Below, piece by piece: positions 24,158 to 35,598 of a stretch of DNA of 64,000 nucleotides (within the stretch, counting starts at the first letter, position 1; the number at the start of each line of letters is the position of its first letter). A program made the position numbers and the translations under genes. The DNA lies in NCBI GenBank assembly GCA_951230915.1, contig OX579635.1, forward strand, positions 35,898,001 through 35,962,000, read 5' to 3'. The notes under the pieces are model-generated. The model was not told where the DNA came from. It ran no database searches and saw nothing but the letters and a program-made list of their open reading frames with translations. Source of the stretch: Antitrichia curtipendula. Taxonomy: Eukaryota; Streptophyta; Bryopsida; Hypnales; Leucodontaceae.

Positions 24158-26533
24158 CAAGGGCATTAAGATGGATAAGAACAAATTTTATTAACAAATT
24201 CTTGTGCTACAAGCAAAATAACATGCATGTATAAATATTTCACAACTTTTAAGATCCTTTGGTTGTTCAATTTTACAAAAATGATACATTCGTCATTAGT
24301 TTAAGCATTCGCTCTATTTCATGTGTTCATGTGAGTTTCAAAATTAAAACTTTGCTATTTGAAATTATATTTCTATATTCAACTTTAATCTAAACTATCC
24401 TTCTAATAAGAGTGTTGTGGTACAAATTTACAAAAAGTTCAAAAGTAGGTAAAAAAGTACTATGAATTCATTAATTTGAAACATTCTTTTAACCTTAAAA
24501 CTTTTTGAGAAACCTGAGAGCTCTTAATTTGTCACTTGGGACTTATAGTTTGTTTATATTTTTGTATTTACAATTTAAGTTAAGTTTTGTATGTCAAAAT
24601 CTCAAAAAAAGAATGTTAAATCAAAGTAGATATTTGACAAACCATTATGGTATTTGTTTCAAAGTAGCATAGAATACCTAAAATAACCCACAATCTTACA
24701 TGAATATAGACTAAAAACTCAAAAATAATAGAACTTGTGAATATTTTGTAAATGTTGTTTAAAATGCCTAAACCTATTCTGCATGTGAAAAATCTTGATT
24801 AAAAAAGTCCAAGGGAACTCCCATGAGATTTCTAAGTTAAATCCCAAAGATACGTTTCAATTTTTTAGTTGTTCCAAAAAATAGTAAAACCTCCAATAGT
24901 TAACTTGCAACTTTCAGAAACTCAAGACAAATTAGAGGAGGGCATCTACGGTAGAAGTAAAGTGTTAAAGGATTGAAATCACATTAGGAATTCAATAGCA
25001 AAATTGATTTGCCAAGATTTCCCTTCATGCAAAAGAATCCTTGATCATGAGTAAATAGAAGAGATAGTGGAAATTTGTTCTCTTTCTTCAAATGTGCAAA
25101 GAAAAATATGAGTTTGGAAATCTTTTTTAAGATTTTATGAGAGATTCCATAAAAATATCTGAAATCTTCTGACTTATATAAAAGATTCTCTTTTAGATGG
25201 TCAACAATTCAAACAAATGATTGAAAATTCCAAAAAATTATTTAGGTTGCAATAAATTCTTATTGAAATTTTTTATAATTTTTTTAATGCTAATAACAAG
25301 CCCAACAAATTTCAAGGTATTTTGACATCCAAAAGTACTTGAGCCAATGAGATCCTCCAATTTAAGCAAAATTGGGAATTATTTGTGAAGTTGATTGGCA
25401 TTTTGGGAACATACAAAATTGGAATTAGGCCAGAGTAGGGCTTTTTTCATTCCCTCACACCTTCCAAAGAGCCTAGGCTAGTTAGTTTCTTCAGAAAAGG
25501 TAAACTCCAATAGTTGAATTTTTTTTTTTTTTTTTTGAGTTGGCACTAGCTTTTGGTGACTTTTTTGCAATTGGAGAGGGGGAGGAAATTTAATTAGAAA
25601 TAAAAATGTCTTTCTGAATCCAATGGCACAATCCATTTGTGATTTGGAGTTTTCCTCCAAAAGTTAGAATTTTGGGTTAGAGTAAAAGTGAAAAATCCTA
25701 AAATTTAGATGAAAATTTTAAGTGATAAAATTACCACTAGGTAGAAAAGAGGGAGAGGTGCATGTGGAATATAAATGTATATATTTATATATATAAAGAT
25801 ACCTTTCTCCCTCTCAAATCACCCCTTGTTTATGTTTTGTACTCATTTGATTCATGTGGATTTTTTGGCTATTAATCCAAAACTTGCAAAATGGTTGTTT
25901 TAGGAGTAGTTTTGTTCTATTGTTTTTTATTCTCAAGCAAGTTTTAAGAGACATTTGGGTCCCTTCAAACGGTGCATAATCTTGTATTTGATTGGTGTTG
26001 TTTTTGTAATAACATTTGTATTTGAGTTTTTTGTACTAACCTCGTACTAACCTTGGAGATGAACCCCCTCCCTACCGCTTGTGAGGGCCTTCTAGTACAT
26101 GTTCATATTGTTTTTTGCACTCCTTGGGTGGAAAATACCTTCTGAGAATTCCCCTAGGATTTGTGTAGTTGTATTGTGTTAACCAAAGTTTGTGTTTATG
26201 TAAAGTTAAGTAATTGTATTAACACGTGTTGTTTATGAGAGTTGGGAGGTTGTACGTACTAACACTCTATTAACTTTACTTTGTCAAATTTGGCCTAGTG
26301 ATTTCTCTTGTTTCCAGAATACAACAGAGTTTTGAATCTTGAATATATAACAAAATTCTTAGTTTCTTATTAGACTCCTATGGATACAACAAAGCTTTCA
26401 ATTGGTTTCCTAAGCGTCAAGGTCCTTAGTCTCCTTTGAAAATTCAAAATACAACAAAACTTTGCTTCTCGGATATTCCACATCCTTGATCCTTTATAAA
26501 AATCAATTAGAACAGTGGAACCATAACTTCTAT
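24158..26533. other. AT-rich DNA, no gene recognised
   Basis: Contains a poly-T run near 25518-25537 and a short TA-rich run near 25780-25795. The only frame of note (25478-25660, minus) is created by the poly-T run. Nothing else recognised. Confidence 0.4.
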
Positions 26534-26816
26534 CATTACAAAAAATTTCAGTCTGGGAAAAGGTCGCGAGTCTTGGACTCCTCTAGTGCAAGTAGAGAAT
26601 AAATAAAAAATAAAAATTATTTTTTTATTTTTTAGAAATTGGTATCTGACGTGGCACTACTGATGCTACATAATTTTAATTTTTTAAATATTGTTTTTCT
26701 TCTTTTACTTAATTAATTTAAAAAATATATTTTTTTTATTTTTTTATAGTTGCACCTCGGGGGTGCCGAAAATGAACTCTTAACAGCCTTTTCCAGGGCT
26801 GAAAATTTTCCTAATG
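26534..26816. mobile_element. Possible CACTA-related MITE (about 283 bp)
   Basis: Inverted ends CATTACAAAAAATTTCAG and, in reverse complement from the right, CATTAGGAAAATTTTCAG, followed on both sides by a 'ctggaaaagg'-like stretch. The interior is AT-rich. The ends resemble CACTA termini (CACTACAAA...) with one change. The flanking triplets differ, so the target duplication is not seen and the assignment is tentative. Confidence 0.5.
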
Positions 26817-27158
26817 TCCAATTACCTTCTTTTGTTTAGATAGCATGTGATAGTGGCTTAAAGCCTCTGATATATTTCAAAGTCTAAACCAATTATTGAA
26901 GTTTGGACTCAACATTCAAAGTTTAGACTCTAGCATCCAAAATTTAGACCCAACATTCAAGTTCAGACCCCATCAAGAAAATCCCCAACCAACTTTAGTG
27001 CGTTATCAAACATGCTTATTGAAATTGATCCAACAATCACAAAGCGGAGCTAATCGGATTGATTCAATGGATAAATGCGGAGCTGTTGCAAGATGATCCA
27101 ATAGTTGGAAAGCATGGCAAATTCAAGTCGATCCAAAGGTCAAATAGTGAAGCCAATT
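26817..27158. other. Spacer, no gene recognised
   Basis: Contains loose short repeats of 'tttagac' and 'caacattcaa' near 26880-26970. The plus frame 26896-27096 is built on these and is not convincing. Confidence 0.35.
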
Positions 27159-29471
27159 GTCTTGGAATTGAATGATTGTTTTCTTTTGCAAAGTCAACTA
27201 GTGGTCTTCAATAATTGAAAGTAAAAAAATAGAAGATAGAAGAAAAAAATGAAGTTGGAAATAAAAAGTAGGAAAACTAGAAAGAAACTAGAAAAAAGAG
27301 ACTTAGAAGGAGAAATAGGAAGTAGATTGGAATTTCCCACAACATGTATTTTAAAATCTAAAATTAAGCAATGAACAAATTATCGAGGAGGGTCAAGATG
27401 GAGAATGATGGCGCTGCTAAAGGCATCTTTGAGCACCTTTTGGATGACGTTCACTCTGATGCAAGCTTTGACATAAGTGCCTAATTCAACCATTTTCTCC
27501 AAGTCTTTTGGATTAAAACTCTAAAAACATAGTCAAATTTACAATCTTGATTTAGACCTTTACAATTAATTTTCACTTCAAGTTTAGGTTCAAATACTTG
27601 TAGATGATTTTCTAATCCTTCCAAAAACATATAACATTGAGAAAATATATTTAAAAATGAGCTAGATACTAACAAATGAAGTTTGGAACCTATAATGGAT
27701 GAGAATTAGTGAAATTCATCCCAAGAAGATAAGAATGAAAACTTAGAACCTAGTTGAAATTCAAAATCTAAAAGTCCAACTCAAAGTAAATTTTAAGCTA
27801 TAGATTAGAAGTAAATAGCAGATGAAGTTTTCAAGCATTGATTAGTAATCAAACTTCATCCACTCAAAACTTTCACTAAGAAGTCCAAACCTTAAGCGCC
27901 TTAGCATTTTGCGTAGGTGATTTTAAGCCTTACAAGTAACATCCTCTCAAATTCTAAAAATCACAAATTAACATAAAAAAGTCAACACCTAGAAAATGAC
28001 ATAGATAGCAATCTAGAATCTTTTGAAGATAGTTAAGCAAAAGTTAGAATTTATAATCAAGTGGTGTATTCAAATTTAGAGGAAGATTTTCTATTGAATT
28101 TACAAAAAATTCTAAAGCATAGGCAGTTTGGGGTTGAAGCAAAGGAATCATTGGATGGAGGAACTTGGCCCAATGAGGTGGAAGCATGTGTTAGTCATGG
28201 GCAGTCATGGGCAAGTCATGGTCGTAATTGTGCCGCTTGGTAATTACAAGGCTAGGCCGAGCCTTTGAAATAGGGAAGAGGTGGTTGGTAACTTCTGGCA
28301 TGCTTTTAAATAGAAGCGACGCATGGCAGGTTATGTGAAGAACATTCCAGAAGAAAATGTTGAAAACAATCTTAAGTGGAAGAATAATGAGGTTGGACAA
28401 TGATGATGCTTGGAATTTGAATGGATTCCTGGCCTAGACCATTCATGGCCCTTTTTCAATGGGCTTCCTAATAGTAAATTAGACTTGAAGCGGCATTGTA
28501 CTCCCCTTTTTTTTTAACTCTTCCTAGTGTGTGTACAAAGAACTATTGGAATATACATCTTGCACTTGCGAAGTTGAGCCATCTTTCAATTTGTTTTCCC
28601 ATTGTGTACCTTCCCTTGTATTATTTCACTCTACCTTGAATTTTGGCTCTAGATTAGTGACAAATCTTTCATTTATCTCATAATTTTTGAAATTTAATAA
28701 TGAAGTGGTCACTACTGCAAGACCAATTTTTCACTCATTTTGGGTTTTAAAAATACAAGACTTGTTTTTATACATGTGGAGCTTGCTTACTTTGAGAATG
28801 ACCATAGGATGCCAACTTTCTAAAATGTTATGTGTCCAAAAGAGCTAATTGAAGTACAATTTGAGCTATGCCACAACATTGATTTCTTTGAAGTACTCTT
28901 CACTTTTACATTATAATCTTGCAATCTATGACCTGTATTGAAGTTGAACCTATGAAGAGATGATAAAGACTTGATTTTCTACAAGATCCTACAATTAATT
29001 TTGCCTTAAAATGATTCATTGTACTTTGAGCTTCAATTCTTTGTAACTTACAAAATTAAGATCCAAAACACCTTGAAAATGGCTTAAATTTTTAAGGATT
29101 AGTGACTTTCAACTTTAATAATATAATAGTATTGGTATAAAAGTTAATTTAATTAGATATCTTGTAGCAATAATACTACATTACACTAATATAGGAATTA
29201 TGTGATTTTTTGAAGCATGCGAATGGAAATTGACAATATTTTTGATAAAATATATATAATGTGGTCTATGCTATTCTTAAATAGTGTAATTATCATCCAA
29301 ACTTCATCCAACTTTCATTCACATTCATAAAAATATTTATACCTTTACATCTACTTTCATCTAAGTTTTGTCTAATTGTTTTTGGTAATTACATTATTGG
29401 CATTGAGCATTTGTCCAAATTGTCTTGAAAGGATCTTACACTGTAGATATTCTTTAATTAATTGAATTAAA
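27159..29471 (-). repeat. Right arm of the long inverted repeat
   Basis: About 2.31 kb matching the reverse complement of 10173-12915. At the place where the left arm carries the 12425-12878 insertion, this arm reads 'gaagaccactagttgacttt' in reverse complement. It is therefore an unfilled site or an excision footprint. Contains the conserved short frame at 27481-27675. Confidence 0.7.
27481..27675 (-). CDS. Short open frame conserved in both repeat arms (unrecognised)
   Basis: Minus-strand frame of 64 codons reading LNIFSQCYMFLEGLENHL and ending IQKTWRKWLN then stop. It is the partner of 11985-12155 in the other arm. Residues are largely kept and the stop is at the same place. It extends about nine codons further upstream than the left copy before an in-frame stop. 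There is no recognisable domain, and I cannot say whether it is translated. Confidence 0.25.
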   Translation of the reverse strand: MLVSSSFLNIFSQCYMFLEGLENHLQVFEPKLEVKINCKGLNQDCKFDYVFRVLIQKTWRKWLN

Positions 29472-30019
29472 TGATGTGCTCAATTATCTTCAATGTAGTG
29501 AGTTTTTGACTTTGAAGATATACTGGTAATAGTAGTCATCGCTTTGACAACCCTGTACTATTGAGAAAATTTACATAAAATCATATGAGAAGAAAAAATA
29601 GAAAAAATGATTGGTGAAATATCAAGTTTTTTTGCTTAAAGTTTATTAGGTAGTCTCAAATGCAATTTTCAAATGCAATTTTCACATCCATAGATATAGA
29701 TGAAATATGCAAAATATGAATGACTATTCATATATCCATCTCAATATGAATACATTCATCCCAAATGATATAATTTTCTCTGAAAATTTTATGGCAATTT
29801 AGAGATTTCATCCATTGCATAGGAAAAATATAATAACAAATAATCCCTTGAAAATATATTTGTGTTGTTTTTGAGTTACAAATTTCAAAAAAAATATCCT
29901 AGGGTGAGTGACTAGAGATTTGGGATGTGTGATAAATATAAACATGTGATGCTTATTTATTACTAGATCTACTAGAAACTTAGTGTCAATTAATTTTTTT
30001 TCAAATATATATCAATGCT
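29472..30019. repeat. AT-rich spacer with a diverged repeat copy
   Basis: The part 29660-29830 contains 'tacattcatcc', 'ttctctgaaaattt' and 'atttcatcca', which resemble 34920-34985 just before the ligase gene. It also has 'atgaatg'-type short repeats. No gene recognised. Confidence 0.4.
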
Positions 30020-33000
30020 TATATGATTCAAACCAATTAGTGTACCTTGTGCCATTGCCATAACCAAATTAAAAGTAAAAATAATTTTCTATTTTTCTAA
30101 TTTTCTAAACTTTGAAATTTAATATATTTTATGCATAGAAGAGTGTAAGGGCATTGTTAAAGTTGCAATCTTGATACAAATAGAAAGCTTTATGCACAAA
30201 GGAGTGCAAGGGCTTTGATTTGTGGTGTTTAAAAAGGTCATGTGAAGGTTATGGGTTTTTCAAAAGTAAAAAAATAATTATTTTATTTTATAATTTAAAG
30301 AATCCATAACTTCACATTGTAGGTGTAAATAACACAAAATTGACAATCATGAGTAAAAAGTTTTCTACACAAAGTAGGCCAAGGTCTTTATTTTGTGGCA
30401 TTTTGACATGCGTGAAAGTTATGAGTTTTAAATATTTAAAGATAATTTAAATCAATTTTTGAATTCATAAAAACTTTGAAATTCCATAACTTTCACATTG
30501 TAGGTCCAAACGCTACAAAACAAAGTCCATGCAACTTTCTTTGCCAGAACTTTCTATTAGTATCAAGAAGGCCGCCAGATGCCTTATGGTTTGTTAAATC
30601 TCAACGTATCAAGCAAAACAAAATAAACAACTTAATTTAAGGTATAGACTAGTGTGCCTTGTGCCGTTGCTACAATTAAGAATAAAAGCTAAAATCATTT
30701 TCTAATTTTGAATTCATTAAGCTTTGAAATTCAATAACTTTCACATTGTAATGTGATTTTTTTTTATAAAAATAGAAAACTTTATGCATGGAGGAGTGAA
30801 AGGGCTTTGAACATGTTACGTGAAAATTATGGTTTAAAAAATATTAAATGTAGTTTAATTAAATTTTTAGTTTAAAAAAATCCATAACTTTCACAACGTA
30901 GGTCCACACGCCATGAAATTGGCATGAATGGAAATCTCTATGTACGAAGGAGTGCAAGGGCCTTGTTTTGTGGCCTTTGGACATGCCACGTGAAAGTTAT
31001 TTTTTTGAAAAGAAAATATAATTTAATTCAATTTTCAAATTCATAAAAACTTTGAAATTCAATAACTTTCATATCGTTTGTCTAAATGCCATGAAACAAA
31101 GTCTGTGCATCCCTCCTTGTCAAGAACACCACTGGCCACCTCTTGGTTTGTTAGATCTCAGTGTTTCTAACAAAACAAAACAAACAATCTAGTTTAAAGT
31201 ATAGACTAGTGAACCCTGTGTTGTTGCCACATTACAATAGAAAATAACTAAAAATATTTAAATTTTAAATTAAAAAAATTCATAATTTGCACACAAATGC
31301 TACAACAAAAATTAAATTAAAAACAGTTTTTTAATGTTTTAATTTGTCCAAACTTTGAAATTCAATAACTTTTATATAGTAGTGTGAGAAGTTGCATTTT
31401 GGATACAAATAGAAAGCTTTATGCGCAAAGGAGTGGAAGAACTTTATTTCATGGCTTTTCAATATGCCGTGTAAAAGTTATGGGTTTTCCAAACTAAAAC
31501 ATAACTTTTTCAATTTTTTAATTAAAAAAATCCTTAACTTTCATATGGTAGGTCCAAACACCATGAAATTGGTATGAAGAGTGCAAGGGCTTTGTTTTGT
31601 GGCGTTTGGACGAGTGACATGGAAGTTATAATTTTTTGCAAAATAAAAGAGAATTTAAATTTAAATTTTGAATTCATAAATACTTTGAAATTCAATAACT
31701 TTCAAACCATTTGTGCAAACGCCACAAATCAAAGTTTGTGCATCCTTCTTTGTCAAGAACTTTTGAGTAGTACCAAGAATGCAACCGGGCGCCTCATGGT
31801 TTGTTAGATTTCAATGTATCAAACAAAACAAAACAAACAACCTAAGCTAAGGTATAGACTGGTTTAAAGTATAGATAGATAAGTGTGCCTTGTATAGTTG
31901 CCATAGTATAATATAATAAAAATAAAAATAAATATTAATTTTTTAATTCATTAAAACTTTGAAATTCAACAATTTTTATATGATAGGTCCAAATGCTATT
32001 CAACAAAGCTCGTGCTACCCCCCTTGTAGAGAGTTTTCTAATGGTCCTTTGTTTTTAGTGTTTCTAGTGCCTTGAGCCATTGCCACAGATAAAAAATAAA
32101 AATAAAAATTTATAATTTTAATTCATTAGAAGTTTCAAATTCAATAACTTCTACACCGTATTGTGAGAGGTTTTGTTCTTAATATGAATAAAAGGCACAA
32201 AGGAGTGCAAAGGCTTTGTTTTGTGGCATTTGGACATGCAATATGAAAGTAACGATTTTTTGAAAATAAAAGATAAGTTAATTCAATTTTTTATTTAAAA
32301 AAATTCATAACTCTCATACCATTGGTCTAAATGCCATGAAATTGGCACAAATAGAAAGTTGTATGCACAAAGGAGTGTACAGACTTTGTTTTGTGGTGTT
32401 TGAATATGCAATTTTAAGATTTTTCCAAAATAAAAGATAGTTTAAAGCAATTTTTGATTCATAAAAAACTTTGAAATTCAGTAACTTTTACATCATTTGT
32501 CCAAATGCCACAAAACAAAATCCGTGCATCCTTCCTTGCCAAGAGCTTTTGAGCGGTATCAAGCACACACCAGATGCCTCACAGTTTGTTAGATCTCAAC
32601 GTATCAAACAAAACAAACAACCTATCTTAAGGTATAGACTAATGTACACTATCTTCTGAGAAGAGACACGCAACCCCACCCACTCACCCACCTTGAAAAA
32701 TCAATAGCTGTACAATCCAAAAAGAAAATAATACCCTCCCCTCTGAAAAATCAATAGCCGTGCGATTAGATAAGAAAACACCCTTGGTGTTGTGTGATTT
32801 GACTTGAAAAAGCTGTTAGTATAGGTGCTCCATCTATTAGAATTTGCTTGCTTTTCAAAATTGCAAGTGAGGGTTACAATAATTGTCTTAAAACCTGCCC
32901 ATGTTGTGAGGGCGTTGTTGGAGAAGGTAATCAACAATCGTGACACTGTTTAGATCAAGTGTAGCAATGTGCAGCAGTGTGAAATTACAATTTGTGCATG

Positions 33001-33830
33001 ATTTCTAAAGTTGATTTTGATATTCTTTATGAAGAGCTTGAAACTTGGTAAATTGCGGTTACCTTGACGTAGATGCAAAGTCACTCAACAATTACCTTCA
33101 TAGGATGCTTTTTGTTTATGTATGAGACTTTGTGACTTGTATAATTACATCAACTTATCACTTACACTACCAATGTCTAAAAGAAATTCTTAAAGAAAAG
33201 TTAATTAATGACAACCAATTGAAAATTAATAGTGGAGTTGCTTCATTTAATGAATCTTCCTATCTACAAATGTTAAGTTGACAGCAACATGTGCAGACTG
33301 AGGGCTTTACATGCAAAAGTTCTAAGATCACAGCACGAGTATTCGAATTGAAGCAAATTCCATCACACATTGTTTTCCATTGTGTAGAATTCCCAACAAG
33401 TGGAATGCTTGCCTAGGTGCACAACTGAAAGTTGTTGCAATTTTACAACAGAACGTCAATCAGACTCTTTAAAGAATTCCTCGTGGACATAATTTGATAC
33501 TTGACAAACAAATAGACTTCAAAGAAGATAATTGCATTTGAAAATACAAAGAAGTATGATTGATAACTTGCATATAAAAAACAACACTTGCACTTTGAAG
33601 ATGGAAGTGTTAGCTACATGATTATTGTGCTTTGATTCTAGTAGTGTAGCAGGATGTTCGAAGTGGTGATTGTAGGACTATGAAGAGTAAATTATAGTCT
33701 CTCATCAAATTTGGAGTTGAAATTTTTAATGTCAAAATGCTGTTGTATGCCTCACGATTTGTTAGATCTCAACGTATCAAACAAAACAAAACAACCAACC
33801 TATCTTAAAATATAGATCTCATTTATTTAA
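30020..33830. repeat. Diverged tandem repeat array (units about 550-790 bp)
   Basis: A block ending in 'gtttgttagatctcaacgta' then 'tcaaacaaaacaaaacaaac' and 'aaggtatagactagtg' recurs near 30590, 31146, 31797, 32585 and 33757. Between them come 'caaaggagtgcaagggcttt', 'acatgccacgtgaaagttat' and 'aactttgaaattcaataact', also repeated, sometimes twice per unit. Units have drifted in length and sequence. The small frames 31574-31807 and 32471-32659 are parts of units. The stretch 32650-33740 interrupts the array with unique sequence. No protein domain was recognised; the array may derive from a larger element. Confidence 0.68.
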
Positions 33831-34690
33831 TGACCTTCCAAGTTTGACAACGTAATGATAGTAATAATCAATTGACTTCCTTTTGATGAAATTTCAAGTT
33901 TAACAATATCATGATAGTAGTAATTGGCACTTCAACTAAATAAGACCCAAGTGAACCCAAATAAATTCATAATGATCATATAGAAAATGAACAAGCAAAA
34001 GAACATGTAAATGACCAATAAGAGAAGAAAAGGAGAAATTTTGAGGAGAGTAATATATGTACTTTTAGATGTCCATTTGATCAAATTTCATTAGATTCAT
34101 ATTAATTTCCGTGCAAATAACATCAATTCTCATCTATTTAATTACATTTCAAATTTAGTGACTCAATAATATTAGCAATTGCTACTTCAAACAAACCAAT
34201 ATAAAATCACATTGTACAAAAGAAGAGATTGAAAAGGACTAATGAATGATCAATAAGAGAAAGAAGAGAGAAGGGCCCATTGAAAGGGACTACCATATTT
34301 TCATGGATTTGACCCAATTTCATCAGATTCATATTCATATTCATTTATTTCAAATCAATTGTCATCCATTTAATTTACTTTCCAGATTTGACCACGTAAT
34401 GATATTGATAGTCAATTCTCATCAATATAATGACATTCAAGTTTGACAATACAACAATACAATGATATTAGTCATTGCTACTACCACAATACTTTAAGAC
34501 CGAAACAAATCCAAAATAATTAGTCATTTTGGAAGGGAAAAAAAGAAGAGAATGGAAGGATGGATCTATAGTGGATATTGTCGTATTTCATCCATTTGGA
34601 CAAATCTTATTAAATTCATGATAATTTTTGTCTAATTTAAATCAATTCTCATCCACCTAATAACAATTCAAGTTTGTTAACACAATGAAA
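33822..34690. repeat. Tandem repeats of roughly 240-300 bp
   Basis: The phrase 'caattctcatctatttaat' followed by 'ttcaagtttgacaac' and 'gtaatgatag' recurs near 33828, 34130, 34361, 34409 and 34647. The spacing is irregular, so the copies are old. No gene recognised; the frame 34246-34446 lies inside the repeats. Confidence 0.5.
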
Positions 34691-34702
34691 TCGACACAAA
34701 AT

Positions 34703-34895
34703 ATGTATGAAACATGCCAAGCATGGATGAAACACATAAAGTATAGATGCAATATAGAAAATGCGGATGAAACGTATAAAAATTGGATGAAACACACAAA
34801 ATGTGGATCCAAGTGTGGATGAAAATATACAAAAATACCAAATATGGACGAAACATATTAAATATGGATGAAATATGTCAAACATGGATGGAATT
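34703..34895. repeat. 20-bp minisatellite, about ten units
   Basis: Units follow the pattern 'atggatgaaacacataaaat' with substitutions and one or two length changes. The sequence phase can be followed from 34703 to 34895. It produces a spurious minus-strand frame rich in FHP and FIR (34649-34885). It ends about 700 bases before the start codon of the HECT ligase gene. Confidence 0.7.
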
Positions 34896-35010
34896 CATTT
34901 ATAGACCATCCGAATGTGCATACATTCATCCAAAATGAGCCAATATTCTCCAAAAATTTGTTCAACAATTTCACCATTTCATCCATTTCCAAAAGAGAAT
35001 ACATCCCAAT

Positions 35011-35598
35011 TTTTTTTTTTTTTTTTAATTGCCCCCTAAAATCCAATAAGAAAAGTGTAAGGAAGGGAAAGGGCCGGGTCCGGGGGGATTGCTGATGAGG
35101 AGAGAGAAGCGAAGGAGAGACTTGTGCAGGCGTCGTCGTGGTGGCGAGCACGCATAGAAGAAGACCCCCGCGAGCGCGGTCGCCAGCAACCTGAGTTTTG
35201 GTTTTCTGGACACACAGAAGGGGAGAGAGAGAGAGAGCGCCTCCTGTAGGGGAGACAGACTGGAGAGCCGTCCGGGCATGGTTTTGTAGAAGAAGTCGAA
35301 GCCAGAGCAGCAGTCATTTGCTCCGCCCTATTTGTCTTCTTTTCTGTTCTGTTCTTCATCTCTCTTTGGCGATTATTAACCTTTTTCTTTTCTTGCACTC
35401 CACGCGGACTGTCATTCACGCCGTGGACGGCCCTAACTTAGCCGGACTCACGGAGTTTTAGTACCAAACAAGCAAGCAAACCCTGGGGGTGAGAGAAGAG
35501 GAGAAACGATTTGAGATCATTGACATGCGTGGTAGATAGGGGAGACGAGGGGGGGAGCGGTTTGAGCGGTGGTAGGAGGGAGCCACCAGTTGGCCGAC
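35011..35598 (+). promoter_or_regulatory. Probable promoter and 5' leader of the HECT ligase gene
   Basis: Just after a poly-T run at 35011-35030 the sequence changes from AT-rich to GC-rich. A CCAAT motif lies near 35042. A purine stretch with a GA run (35222-35240) is typical of plant core promoters and leaders. No clear TATA box was found at a convincing distance. The transcription start is therefore not fixed; it probably lies between 35100 and 35400. The several short open frames on both strands here have no recognisable content. Confidence 0.4.

Noticed and set aside
32701..32946. 81-codon minus-strand frame
   Set aside because: The translation shows no recognisable domain and there is no splice or repeat evidence for a gene; it was left out as probable chance.
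30020..33830. Regularly repeated blocks as a CRISPR-like array
   Set aside because: Units are hundreds of bases long, diverged and irregular, and the window is eukaryotic.
34649..34885. Minus-strand frame rich in FHP/FIR repeats
   Set aside because: It is the translation of the 20-bp minisatellite.
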